DNA of 64,000 nt from Halorubrum sp. F4 (GTDB lineage Archaea; Halobacteriota; Halobacteria; Halobacteriales; Haloferacaceae), in NCBI RefSeq assembly GCF_027257195.1, contig NZ_JAPDFS010000002.1, positions 334,354-398,353 of the forward strand, written 5' to 3'. This document shows positions 33,402-42,387 of this stretch, piece by piece (position 1 is the first letter of the stretch; each line of letters starts with the position of its first letter). A program made the position numbers and the translations under genes. Under the pieces are notes generated by a model. That model saw nothing but the letters and a program-made list of their open reading frames with translations, was not told the DNA's origin and ran no database searches.

Positions 33402-35062
33402 CCGAACGCGAACGCTACGAGGCCGTCGTCGTGGGCGCGGGCCCCGGCGGCGCGGCGGCCGCGGCCGTGCTCGCCCGCAACGACGTGGAGACCCTCGTGT
33501 TGGAGCGGGGCGTCGAGGCCGGGTCGAAGAACGTCTCCGGGGGGCTCCTCTACGCCGAGGAGTCGGCTCCCTACGCCATCGACGACCTGTTCCCCGGGTT
33601 CCGGGAGGCCGCCACGGAGCGTCCCGTCACGGACTACTACCTCCACAACCTCGCCGGCGATCGGGTCGAGACCTTCGACATCACCGACCTCCACGAGCAC
33701 GACACCGAGTGGTCGGACGCCGTCCTTCGCCGGAAGATGGACTCCTGGCTCGCCGAACGGGTCCACGAACTGACCCGCGAGACCGGCGGCGGGCTGCTCA
33801 CCGGCGTCCGGGTGAACGGCCTGCTCCGCGAGGGAGGCGAGATCGTCGGCGTGACCTGCGACGAGCTCGACCCCATCGAGGCCGACCTCGTCGTCGCCGC
33901 CGACGGCGTGAACAGCGAACTCGCTCGCGACGCCGGGCTGATGGACTGGGAGGAGCCGGAGGAGTGGTTCCAGGGCGTGAAGGCGGTCGTGGACATGCCC
34001 GAGGGAGCGATCGACGACCGGTTCGGCCTCGACGGCGACGAGGGCGAGGCCCACCTGTTCTCCGGCGACCTCTTCGAGGGCGTCCGCGGCGGCGGGTTCC
34101 TCTACACCAACGAGGACACCCTCTCGATCGGCACGGTGTTCCACCTCGACAGCCTCGTCGCGGAGGAGGCCGAGCCTCACGAACTGCTCGACGCGCTGCT
34201 CACGCATCCGCTTCTGGCCCGCTGGCTCGACGACGGGTACGAGGAGTTCGAGTACGCCGCGAAGCTCGTTCCCGACTCGAAGAAGGTCGCCCACCCCTCG
34301 CCACACGAGGCTCGCCTCGTTCTCGTCGGGGACGCCGCTGGGCAGATGCAGGCACAGGGCCCGATCATCAAGGGAATGAACCACGCCGTCACGGCCGGCG
34401 CGCTCGCCGCCGAGGCGTTCTCGGAGGCACGATCGCGGAACGACCCGGACGCGGCGGGCGACCTCTACGAGCGGAAGCTCCGCGACGAGGGGGTGATGAA
34501 GAAGCTCCGTCCCCCGCGGTACCGCGCGGTTCGAGCGCTCGCGGAACACGATCCGGTCACGGACGCCCTGGACGCGGTGCTGGAGTCGCCGGTCGGACGG
34601 TTCGGCGTGCGGGCGCTCGGCGATCGTCTCGAGACGCTGTACGGCTCGCCGTTCCTCTCGATGATGGTGCCGGACACCCGGACGCCGTACGTGACCCTGC
34701 CGACGGTCATCGCGGAGGAGCTCGGCGAGCGGATCGGCGGGGAAAACGACGTGGATCCGCCGGACCTCGCCGATCGGATCGGCGACCTCACCTACGACGT
34801 CGACGTGGGCAACCCGCACATCGAGGTCGACGACGACTCCTTCGCGGCCAGCGGCGACGCCGTGACCGCCTGTCCGGTCAGCGCCCGCGACTTCGGCGGC
34901 GGCTGCTACCGCGAGGAGACGGTCCGGACGAACGGCGACGAGCGGACCGTCGTAAGCCTCGACACCCAGCCATGCGTCGAGTGCGGCACCTGCGCCGTCG
35001 TCGCGGACACCGACTGGGAACACCCCCGCGGCGGGAAGGGCGTCGAGTTCCGGCAGGGATGA
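33398..35062 (+). CDS. fixC: FixC-type electron-transfer-flavoprotein:quinone oxidoreductase fused to FixX-like ferredoxin
   Basis: A 554-residue flavoprotein. The N-terminal FAD motif is VVVGAGPGGAAAAAVLARND, with VLERG after the second strand; the FixC body continues to about residue 450, including VLVGDAAGQMQAQGPIIKGM. The last 85 residues carry CPVSARDFGGGC and QPCVECGTCAVVA followed by WEHPRGGKGVEF, the pattern of FixX. It would pass electrons from the ETF to quinone. It starts at ATG 33398, overlapping the FixB stop by four bases. Confidence 0.85.
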   Translation: MTERERYEAVVVGAGPGGAAAAAVLARNDVETLVLERGVEAGSKNVSGGLLYAEESAPYAIDDLFPGFREAATERPVTDYYLHNLAGDRVETFDITDLHEHDTEWSDAVLRRKMDSWLAERVHELTRETGGGLLTGVRVNGLLREGGEIVGVTCDELDPIEADLVVAADGVNSELARDAGLMDWEEPEEWFQGVKAVVDMPEGAIDDRFGLDGDEGEAHLFSGDLFEGVRGGGFLYTNEDTLSIGTVFHLDSLVAEEAEPHELLDALLTHPLLARWLDDGYEEFEYAAKLVPDSKKVAHPSPHEARLVLVGDAAGQMQAQGPIIKGMNHAVTAGALAAEAFSEARSRNDPDAAGDLYERKLRDEGVMKKLRPPRYRAVRALAEHDPVTDALDAVLESPVGRFGVRALGDRLETLYGSPFLSMMVPDTRTPYVTLPTVIAEELGERIGGENDVDPPDLADRIGDLTYDVDVGNPHIEVDDDSFAASGDAVTACPVSARDFGGGCYREETVRTNGDERTVVSLDTQPCVECGTCAVVADTDWEHPRGGKGVEFRQG

Positions 35063-35063
35063 G

Positions 35064-35441
35064 ATGACGGCCTCACAGTACGCCCAGCGGATCGCCGACC
35101 TGGCCGGTCGGGCTCGCGAGGAGCGGGAGTCGTTCGAACCTCCGGCGTCGCCGCCGGCCGAGGAGCGCGGTCTCGAGTACCTCCGGAAGGGGCTCGGTCC
35201 GACGATCGCGGTGTACCTCCGGGCCCGCACGGGTGACGAGCACGTCCGACTCTCCGAGGTCGAGCTGTCGATGCTACAGGCGGCGGTGAACGACTGGGTG
35301 GCGCTGTATCTCCGGTGTCACGGCTCGCCTCGCGACCCCGACGTGACCGTTCGGGAGGCCGCGGAGCTGCTGGTCGAGACGCACAACGTCCGCGACACCG
35401 CACAGCTGCTCACCGACGTCCCGCCGCGAACCGGACGGTAG
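35064..35441 (+). CDS. Conserved hypothetical protein at the end of the ETF operon
   Basis: A 125-residue helical protein starting one base after the FixC stop, so it belongs to the operon. Features: GLEYLRKGLGPTIAVYLRAR, HVRLSEVELSMLQAAVNDWV and a C-terminal block with VREAAELLVETHNVRDTAQL. No cofactor motif is visible. Its constant neighbourhood would suggest an accessory role in ETF or acyl-CoA oxidation. An AT-rich gap follows its stop. Confidence 0.75.
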   Translation: MTASQYAQRIADLAGRAREERESFEPPASPPAEERGLEYLRKGLGPTIAVYLRARTGDEHVRLSEVELSMLQAAVNDWVALYLRCHGSPRDPDVTVREAAELLVETHNVRDTAQLLTDVPPRTGR

Positions 35442-35502
35442 TGTTGGAAATTAAATATAATTTATAATTAAACATAAGTGAGAGTGTGTGGTAGTATCAG
35501 GC

Positions 35503-36234
35503 ATGATACGGGAAGTAGAACACAAGGACCGTCGAGACATCTACGAGTACGTCCAGGATCGGGGCCGCGTGGCGTACGAGGCGGCCCGGGAGGACCTGGG
35601 GTTCGATCCGACGCAGTTCGGACACCACATCACGATCCTGAAGCGTGACGGGCTGTTGCGGGAGGAGGGCGGCGAACTCGTGCCCGGCGTCGAGGACGAC
35701 TTCGGGGGTGGGGCCGAAGAGGAGTTCGCCGGCGAGGCGGTGTCGTTCAACATCCGACCGGCGCGACAGCCCGACCTCTCGGGGCTCCTCGGAGTGATAC
35801 GCGACGCCGTCGAGGACGGCAACGACGTCGTCGCGGAGAACATCGCGGACATCCTCGACGAGGAACAGGTGCTCTACCAGCAGGGCGGGGTGAAATCCCG
35901 CGTGTTCTTCGTCGCGACCGTGAACGGCGACGTGATCGGCTGGGTCAACATCAGCCATCCGGAGCTGGAGAAGCTGAGCCACACCGCGGAGCTCACGGTC
36001 GGCGTCCTCCCCGAGTACCGGCGAAACGGGATCGGGAGCCACCTCCTCGAACGCGGTCTCGAGTGGGCCGCCGATGAGGGCTACGAGCGGATCTACAACA
36101 GCGTCCCCTCGACGAACGAGGAGGCGATCGCGTTCCTCGAAGCGCACGGCTGGGAGGAGGAGGCGACCCGCGAGGGCCACTACCGCATCGACGGCGAGTA
36201 CGTCGACGAAGTGATGATGGCCGTCACGCTCTGA
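35503..36234 (+). CDS. GNAT acetyltransferase with N-terminal winged-helix domain
   Basis: A 243-residue two-domain protein. Residues 1-60 look like a wHTH: DRRDIYEYVQDRGRVAYEAA, GFDPTQFGHHITILKRDGLL. From about 80 a GNAT domain follows: FFVATVNGDVIGWVNISHPE, ELTVGVLPEYRRNGIGSHLL (the acetyl-CoA loop RRNGIG), and ERIYNSVPSTNEEAIAFLEAHGW. The combination suggests a DNA-associated acetyltransferase or a regulator that senses acetyl-CoA. ATG 35503 is preferred over an earlier GTG because it begins MIREVEHKDR. It follows an AT-rich promoter. Confidence 0.85.
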   Translation: MIREVEHKDRRDIYEYVQDRGRVAYEAAREDLGFDPTQFGHHITILKRDGLLREEGGELVPGVEDDFGGGAEEEFAGEAVSFNIRPARQPDLSGLLGVIRDAVEDGNDVVAENIADILDEEQVLYQQGGVKSRVFFVATVNGDVIGWVNISHPELEKLSHTAELTVGVLPEYRRNGIGSHLLERGLEWAADEGYERIYNSVPSTNEEAIAFLEAHGWEEEATREGHYRIDGEYVDEVMMAVTL

Positions 36235-36610
36235 TCGCCCCCGGCGGCGGCGATCGACGCCCCCCGCGGGCCGTCTCGCGGCCGCCGAGAGTCGTCCGGT
36301 CGCGGAGACGCCCCGCTCTGGACTCGCTCGCCCCGACAGCAAGCGAGCTTTTTCCCGTGTCCACCCTGATCTATTCTCAGTAATAGTATCTGAATTCATC
36401 ACACATTCGTACGGCTCGAAACCCACCCTTCCGGCGATGTCGGAGACCCGAAACGCGGTCGATCCGGTTCGGGGCACCGTGTCGACGGCTGCGACCCACG
36501 TCGCCGGGGCGATGACCACGCTGGCGGTCGTCGACGGGAGGACGCCGAACGCCCCGGGACCGGATCCGCTGACGGCAGATTCAACCGTTCACCCCGCGGA
36601 GGGATCCACA
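36235..36610. other. Intergenic, upstream of the TRIC-type channel gene
   Basis: No gene is convincing. The reading frame of the channel is open back to 36437, but the extra 58 residues are Ala/Thr/Pro-rich and lack the family N-terminus. The 36360-36410 part is AT-richer (TCAGTAATAGTATCTGAATT) and could hold a promoter. Confidence 0.4.
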
Positions 36611-37204
36611 GTGAGCCGGGATCTCCTCATCGTGCTGTTCGGCGACCCGTTCGCGGTGATGAACACCGTCGGGCTCGTCGCGTTCGCGCTCGTCGGGTCC
36701 ACGAAGGCGATCCGCGAGGACTTCGATCTCTTCGGGATCACCATCGTCGGGCTGGCGATGGCGTTCGCCGGCGGGGCGACGCGTGACCTCCTCGTGATGC
36801 GAACGCCGTTGGCGCTCCAGTCGCCGATCGAGATCGCGCTCGGGCTGTTCGGCGTCGCGCTGGCGATCGGGCTCGCCGCCTTCGCCACCACGGGGGCGAT
36901 CGTCGCCACCGAGGCGGGCGTCTCCGCGTTCGGCGTCGTCGCGATCGCGACGATCAACGCCGTGGGCGGCGGCGCGTTCGCCGACCTCCTCCTCGACCGA
37001 GCCCCGTTCATCCTCTTCGAGGACTTCTACGCCAACTGTGCCGTGCTGGGCGGGCTCACCTACGTCGTGGCGGGAGCCGTCGGCGTCGTCGGCAGCACCG
37101 CCGCCGCGCTCTGTGCGGCCGTCACCGTCGTCACGCGGCTCGCGGCCGTCACCTACGGCTGGGAGCTTCCCACGGCCGGCGAGCTGGAACCGCCGACGCG
37201 CTGA
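36611..37204 (+). CDS. TRIC-type cation channel / YicG family membrane protein
   Basis: A 197-residue integral membrane protein with about six hydrophobic helices, typical length for the family. Hallmarks: MNTVGLVAFALVGSTKAIRE, GLAMAFAGGATRDLLV and the second-repeat INAVGGGAFADLLLDRAPFI. The start is GTG at 36611; ATG 36437 would add 58 residues that do not match the family. The pair of repeats with conserved G-G-R/D fits prokaryotic TRIC channels, thought to conduct monovalent cations. The end overlaps the methylthiotransferase gene by 52 bases on the other strand. Confidence 0.8.
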   Translation: MSRDLLIVLFGDPFAVMNTVGLVAFALVGSTKAIREDFDLFGITIVGLAMAFAGGATRDLLVMRTPLALQSPIEIALGLFGVALAIGLAAFATTGAIVATEAGVSAFGVVAIATINAVGGGAFADLLLDRAPFILFEDFYANCAVLGGLTYVVAGAVGVVGSTAAALCAAVTVVTRLAAVTYGWELPTAGELEPPTR

Positions 37205-38460
37205 CGCTCGTCGACCGGATCGCCGAACGCGTAGACGGTGTTGTGGCTCGTCACCTCGACGGTGAGGAAGTCCCCCACTTCGACGCCGCGGTCGGTCGCG
37301 TTCCGGACGATTATCTGCCGGTAGGCGGAGTCGCGGCACTTCACGGAGTCGCCGGTGCCCTCCTCGACGACCAGCACCTCGAACTCGTCGCCGACCATCG
37401 ACCCGTACGCCTCGCCGACGACCTCCATCTTCAGCTCCGACATCGCCTTCGAGCGCTCCTTCTTGACCGTCCCGCCGAGTCCCTTCATGTCCGCGGCGTC
37501 CGTCCCGGGTCGCTTGGAGAAGCGGGTGACGTTGATCTTCTCGGGGCGGACCTCCCGCAGGAGGTCCATCGACCGTTCGTGATCGGCGTCGCTCTCCGTC
37601 GGGAAGCCGACGATGAAGTCGGTCGAGAGCGTCCAGTGGTCGAGCCGGTCGTCGAGCGCCGACACGACCTCCCGGAACTTGTCGACGCGGTGTTGCCGGC
37701 GCATGTCGGCGAGCACGTCGTCGGAGCCGGACTGTACGGGCGCGTGGATGAAGTCGTACAGCTTCTCGTTTCGCGCGAAGACGTCCGCCAGCTCCTCGTG
37801 GATGCCGTGGATCCCGCCGGGGTTCGCCATCCCGAGCCGGACCCGGAACTCGCCGTCGATGTCGCAGATCCGGTCGAGCAGTTCTGGCAGCTTCCGGTCG
37901 CCGGTGTCCCAGCCGTAGACGCCGGTGTCCTGACCGGTCACGCGGATCTCCTTCGCGCCGGCGTGGACCAGCGCGCGGGCCTTCTCGACGTTCTCCTCGA
38001 TCGGCGGGGAGTCGACGCGTCCGGTCGCGAACTTGGTGATACAGTACGAGCAGTTGCTCATACAGCCGCGCGCGATGGGGAGGATGCCGATGGTGCCGTC
38101 GAGGATCGGCTCCGTGTCGGGGGTGTGCGTGGGACACTCGCCGTTGAGGACGTGCTCCGGGACCTCGTCCCAGTGGAGCACCTCGGCGTCGATGCCGGCC
38201 TCGCGGAACTCCTCGCCCTGTGCCAGCGCCATACAGCCGGTGACGACGAGTTCGGCGGTTCGGGCCTCGAGCTCCTCGGCGCGGCGGAGCATGTTCCGCT
38301 CGGTCTTCTCGACGACCGTACAGCTGTTGAGGATGGCGACGTCGGCGTCCTCGGGACCGTCGGCCGGCCGGTGGCCGCCGTCCCGGAGGGCGCGTTCGAT
38401 CGCGCGGCTCTCGCCCCGGTTGGACGTACAGCCGTACGTCTCGATGTGGTACGTCGCCAT
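37153..38460 (-). CDS. tRNA threonylcarbamoyladenosine methylthiotransferase (MtaB/CDKAL1 type)
   Basis: A 435-residue radical SAM enzyme converting t6A37 to ms2t6A37. The N-terminal UPF0004 domain has Cys11, Cys47 and Cys76 for one cluster; the radical SAM CxxxCxxC is Cys133, Cys137, Cys140 (ARGCMSNCSYC); a TRAM domain follows from about 365. The pattern is eukaryotic/archaeal e-MtaB. Its substrate base depends on Sua5-type activity, which is also encoded here at 6609. The start is ATG at 38460. It overlaps the TRIC channel by 52 bases at the C-terminus. Confidence 0.92.
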   Translation of the reverse strand: MATYHIETYGCTSNRGESRAIERALRDGGHRPADGPEDADVAILNSCTVVEKTERNMLRRAEELEARTAELVVTGCMALAQGEEFREAGIDAEVLHWDEVPEHVLNGECPTHTPDTEPILDGTIGILPIARGCMSNCSYCITKFATGRVDSPPIEENVEKARALVHAGAKEIRVTGQDTGVYGWDTGDRKLPELLDRICDIDGEFRVRLGMANPGGIHGIHEELADVFARNEKLYDFIHAPVQSGSDDVLADMRRQHRVDKFREVVSALDDRLDHWTLSTDFIVGFPTESDADHERSMDLLREVRPEKINVTRFSKRPGTDAADMKGLGGTVKKERSKAMSELKMEVVGEAYGSMVGDEFEVLVVEEGTGDSVKCRDSAYRQIIVRNATDRGVEVGDFLTVEVTSHNTVYAFGDPVDERQRVGGSSSPAVGSSQP

Positions 38461-38550
38461 CGGTTATCCGTCATACCCGGCGGGCGGGCAAAAGGGCGAC
38501 GGATCGGGGAGAAGCGTATCGGGTCGACTCCCCGGTCGCCGTCGCGTCGG

Positions 38551-38838
38551 TCAGTCCTCGGCGGCGACCGCGGACGGCGCGGCCCCGTGAGCGGACTCCG
38601 CCTCCACGGGGTCGGCCGGTTCGTACACGGAACGACGCGCGTCGGTGGGACAGAACCCCTCCTCGACGAGGTCGGCGTCGGCCAGCTTCTCGATCGCGAA
38701 CCGGACCGTGCGCGTCGAGAGCCGGGTCTCCGCCGCGAGCCCCGTCTGGTCGAACCGCCCCTCGGCGTCGAGTACGTAGTACACGAGCTTGGCGCTCGGC
38801 GGGAGCGGTTCGAGCCGTTCGCGTACGTCGTCGTCCAT
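38551..38838 (-). CDS. Winged-helix (MarR-like) regulator, 95 aa
   Basis: A 95-residue wHTH: LPPSAKLVYYVLDAEGRFDQ, TGLAAETRLSTRTVRFAIEK and LADADLVEEGFCPTDARRSV, i.e. helix-turn-helix then wing. The C-terminus is Ala/Glu-rich and disordered. Small haloarchaeal proteins of this type are annotated as MarR/TrmB-like regulators. Start ATG at 38838. It is upstream of the methylthiotransferase in the same direction, separated by 90 bases. Confidence 0.8.
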   Translation of the reverse strand: MDDDVRERLEPLPPSAKLVYYVLDAEGRFDQTGLAAETRLSTRTVRFAIEKLADADLVEEGFCPTDARRSVYEPADPVEAESAHGAAPSAVAAED

Positions 38839-38944
38839 ACCGATCGGTGGGGCGAGCCGGGCATAACCGTGGTCCGGGTGTGCGCTGGTCGCGCACGTCC
38901 GATGAACGGGACTCGGGATCCGTGGTTCGGCCGGGTCTCGGCGG

Positions 38945-41434
38945 CTACCCTTCGGTTCGGAACTGGAATCGGGCACCGTCTCCGCCCTCGGTTCCACTCC
39001 CGGCTCCGTCCTCGTCGACCGTCACTCGCCAGCCGTGTGCGTCGGCGATCTCCCTGACGATCGCCAGCCCGAGCCCGGACCCGTGGTCGTCGCTCGAGAC
39101 CCCGTATTCCATCGCCTCCTCGGGGTCGACGCCGTCGAAGCCCGGGCCGTCGTCGGCGACGAAGAAGCCGTCCGACAGCGTTCCGACGTTCACGGTTACG
39201 CCCGGGCCAGGGTCCGCCCGGCTTTCAGTCGAGCCGTGCTCGACGCTGTTCCGAAACAGGTTCTCGAGGAGCGTCCGGAGTCGCTCCGGATCGGCGTGGA
39301 CGGTCGTGTCCCCCGTTTCGACCTCGAGAGTGACACCGTCCGTGTCGACGGTCCGCCACGCTTCCGTCGCGGACTCGGCGAGCGCGACCGGCTCCGGATC
39401 GTCGACCGTCCGCCCCTCTCTGGCCAGCTCGAGGAGGTCGTCTATCAGCTCGCCCATCCGTTCGTGGGCGTCCTCGACCAGATCGAGCTGCTCGTGGGCG
39501 TCCTCGCCGTCGATCAGCCCGCGGAGGAGCTCGAGCCGTCCGTTCGCGACGGTGAGCGGGTTCCGGAGGTCGTGGCTCACCACGCCCGCGAACTTCTCGA
39601 GCCGGTCGAGCTCACGCTGGAGCGCGGCGTCGCGCTCGCGGAGCTGTTCGGTTCGCTCCGCCCGGTCGAGCGCGGCGGTCACGTTCGCGGCCAACACCCG
39701 CGCGAGCTGGACGTCGGTGTCCTCGAAGAACGACGGCTCCGGCGACCCGAGCGGCATCACGCCGTGGTCGCCGAGCGGCACGACGAGGAGGCTCCGGAGG
39801 TCGCCGTACTCGACGGCCGTCCCCGTCGCCGCGAGGTCGTCGACGACGACCGTCTCGCCGCGGTCGAACGCGTCCCACACCCGCCCGTCGCCCGGACCGA
39901 ACGGGGGCCGATCGCCGATCGCCGCGGTCGCCTCCTCGCTTATCACCGTCGGGCGGAGGGTTCCGGTATCGGGGTCGTACAGCCGGACGGCGCTGTTCGG
40001 GAACCCGAGCGTGTCGATCGCCGTCCGCGCCGCGATCCCGGCGACCTCCTCGCGGTCCTCCCCGCGGAACATCTCGCGGGTCGCCTCGTGGAGTCGGCGG
40101 AGGGTCCGTTCGACCCGCTTCTGCTCGTCGATGTCGGCGTACACCAGATGGAGGAGTACCCCGCCGTCCCGTTCGGTCGGGATGGCGTTTAAAACGAAAT
40201 CCCGGATGCCGTCGGTGGTCCGCCGCTCGACTTCCGTCCGGATCGTGTCCATGTCGGTGTCGAACCAGTCCGGCTCGATCGACTCGGCACCCTCCGGAAG
40301 CGTGGCCGCACACATCTCCTCGTAGGTGACCTCGCCCGCGGCACAGCCGAACGTCTCCTCGAACGCGACGTTCGTCTCGTCGAGCCGACGGGTCCCCTCT
40401 TCGTCGATCACGAGCCGGGCGACCGGCGACGGGACGTTGTCGAAGAGCGCCGCGAGCCGGTCGCGCTCCGCGCGGAGGGCCCGTTCCGCCTCGATCTGTT
40501 CTATCGCCTCCGCGGCGTGTGCGGCGACCAGTTCGGCGAACTCCACGTCCCGCTCGTCGAAGGTGGCTCGACCGCCGGAGATCGCCTGGAGGAGCCCGTA
40601 CCTCCCGATCGGAACGCTGATCGCCGATTCGATGTCGTCCGCGACCGGGTCGGCGTCCGCCGACGTGTCGACCTCGTCGACGAGGAACGTCCGTTCCTCC
40701 GCCACGGTTCGGCCCGCGAGTCCCTCGCCGAGCTCGAACCGCCGCACGTCGTCGTCGGTGACGCCCTCCGAGAGCGCCGCGGGGTAGACGTACTCGCCGT
40801 CGCGTCTGGCCGTGAGACACCGGTCGAACTCGAGTACCTGCTCGGCGACGTCGACGACCCGCTCGAACACCTCCGCGACGGTGTCGACCGAGGAAAGCTC
40901 GGTCGCGAACTCGTGGATCGCGGTCACCTTCCGATTGACCTCGCGGAGGTCACACTCGACCTGTCGGCGCGAGAGCGCGTTTCGGACGCGGTTCGCGAGC
41001 ATTTCGTACTGGTCCGTCCCCGACCCCTTCTGGAGGTAGTCGGTGACGCCCGCGGAGATGGCCTCGCTCGCGATCTCCTCGCTTCCCTTCCCCGTGAACA
41101 GCACGAACGGGAGGTTCGGGTACTCCTCACGGACCGTTCCGAGCAGCTCCAGCCCGGTGGCCTCCGGCATGTCGTGGTCGCTGACGACGCAGTCGATCCG
41201 GCGCTCCCGGAGCAGTTCGAGCGCCGCCGGCGGCGACGTCGCCGTCACGGCCTCGACGTCGTCGAGGAGCCGATCGAGGTACGTCGCCGCGAGGTCCGCC
41301 GCGCCGGGCTCGTCGTCGACGACGAGGACGACCTTTCGGCGCCCCACCGTGTCGGCACCCGCGGACCGCCCGGTTCCGTTCCCCCCGTCGGACCCGTCCG
41401 GTCCGCCGGAATCGTTCCCGGGGCGTGGTTCCAT
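38945..41434 (-). CDS. Hybrid sensor histidine kinase: receiver-GAF-PAS-GAF-HisKA-HATPase
   Basis: An 829-residue cytoplasmic sensor kinase. Order: disordered Gly/Asp start, receiver (about 35-150) with CVVSDHDMPEATGLELL, GAF (175-320), PAS (335-450), second GAF (460-590), HisKA with FAGVVSHDLRNPLTVANGRL and the phospho-His, and HATPase with LLENLFRNSVEHG (N box) and VADDGPGFDGVDP, GSGLGLAIV (G boxes). No membrane segment is seen. The receiver tail FTGKGSEEIASEAISAGVTD YLQK is shared with two other receiver proteins here. GTG at 41446 is an alternative start. Confidence 0.92.
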   Translation of the reverse strand: MEPRPGNDSGGPDGSDGGNGTGRSAGADTVGRRKVVLVVDDEPGAADLAATYLDRLLDDVEAVTATSPPAALELLRERRIDCVVSDHDMPEATGLELLGTVREEYPNLPFVLFTGKGSEEIASEAISAGVTDYLQKGSGTDQYEMLANRVRNALSRRQVECDLREVNRKVTAIHEFATELSSVDTVAEVFERVVDVAEQVLEFDRCLTARRDGEYVYPAALSEGVTDDDVRRFELGEGLAGRTVAEERTFLVDEVDTSADADPVADDIESAISVPIGRYGLLQAISGGRATFDERDVEFAELVAAHAAEAIEQIEAERALRAERDRLAALFDNVPSPVARLVIDEEGTRRLDETNVAFEETFGCAAGEVTYEEMCAATLPEGAESIEPDWFDTDMDTIRTEVERRTTDGIRDFVLNAIPTERDGGVLLHLVYADIDEQKRVERTLRRLHEATREMFRGEDREEVAGIAARTAIDTLGFPNSAVRLYDPDTGTLRPTVISEEATAAIGDRPPFGPGDGRVWDAFDRGETVVVDDLAATGTAVEYGDLRSLLVVPLGDHGVMPLGSPEPSFFEDTDVQLARVLAANVTAALDRAERTEQLRERDAALQRELDRLEKFAGVVSHDLRNPLTVANGRLELLRGLIDGEDAHEQLDLVEDAHERMGELIDDLLELAREGRTVDDPEPVALAESATEAWRTVDTDGVTLEVETGDTTVHADPERLRTLLENLFRNSVEHGSTESRADPGPGVTVNVGTLSDGFFVADDGPGFDGVDPEEAMEYGVSSDDHGSGLGLAIVREIADAHGWRVTVDEDGAGSGTEGGDGARFQFRTEG

Positions 41435-41517
41435 ACGGTCCGACACACCGTGTGTTTATTTGAACGTTTCGCGGAAGAATCAGGATCGATAGCCGCGGCG
41501 GGGACGGACGAGCGCTC

Positions 41518-42387
41518 CTAGAGGAAGCTCTCGACGTGGTCGGCGACCTCCTCGGGGGTGTCGCCGACGGGGACGCCCGCGTCGTTGAGCGCGTCGATCT
41601 TCGACTCCGCGGTACCCGTCCCGGACCCGGAGACGATGGCGCCCGCGTGGCCCATGCGCTTGCCCGGCGGCGCGGTGCGGCCGGCGATGAAGCCGGCGAC
41701 CGGCGTGTCCATGTGCTCGCCGATGAACCGCGCGGCCTCCTCCTCGTCCTCGCCGCCGATCTCGCCGCACATCACGACCGCGTCGGTCTCGGCGTCGGCC
41801 TCGAACGCCTCCAGCGCGTCGATGAAGGAGGTGCCGATGATCGGGTCGCCGCCGATGCCGATGGCGGTCGTCTGGCCGATGCCGCGCTCGGTGAGGTTAT
41901 CGACGACCTGGTAGGTCAGGGTACCCGAGCGGGAGACGAGCCCGACGTTGCCGTCGGCGAAGATGTTGCCCGGCAGGATGCCGAGTTTCGCCTCGCCCGG
42001 CGTGATGATGCCCGGACAGTTCGGGCCGAGCAGTCGCGTGTCGGTCTCGCCGAGACGCTTGTTCACCTTCGCCATGTCCTGGGTCGGGATCCCCTCGGTG
42101 ATCGCCACGGCGAGGTCGAGGTCGGTGTCGAGCGCCTCGAAGACCGCGTCGGCGGCGAACGCCGGCGGCACGAAGATCACGGAGGCGTCGGCGTCCTCCG
42201 CCTCGACGGCCTCGTCCACGGTGTCGTAGACGGGGACGCCGGCGGCCTCCTGGCCGCCCTTGCCGGGCACCGCGCCCGCGACGACGTTCGTCCCGTACTC
42301 GATCATCTGTTCGGCGTGGAACTTCCCTTCCCCGCCGGTGATCCCCTGGACCACCACGCGCGTGTCGTCGTCGACGAAAATGCTCAT
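41518..42387 (-). CDS. sucD: Succinyl-CoA synthetase alpha subunit (ADP-forming)
   Basis: A 289-residue SucD. CoA-binding [18 protein letters not shown] at the start, then [19 protein letters not shown], and the active-site His247 in [18 protein letters not shown]. It catalyses succinyl-CoA to succinate with ATP in the TCA cycle together with SucC. The start ATG at 42387 overlaps the SucC stop by four bases (ATGA), so the two are translationally coupled. Confidence 0.96.
   Translation of the reverse strand: MSIFVDDDTRVVVQGITGGEGKFHAEQMIEYGTNVVAGAVPGKGGQEAAGVPVYDTVDEAVEAEDADASVIFVPPAFAADAVFEALDTDLDLAVAITEGIPTQDMAKVNKRLGETDTRLLGPNCPGIITPGEAKLGILPGNIFADGNVGLVSRSGTLTYQVVDNLTERGIGQTTAIGIGGDPIIGTSFIDALEAFEADAETDAVVMCGEIGGEDEEEAARFIGEHMDTPVAGFIAGRTAPPGKRMGHAGAIVSGSGTGTAESKIDALNDAGVPVGDTPEEVADHVESFL

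Noticed and set aside
36437..36610. 58-residue N-terminal extension of the TRIC-type channel
   Set aside because: Polar low-complexity residues without similarity to the family, which starts at the first helix after GTG 36611.
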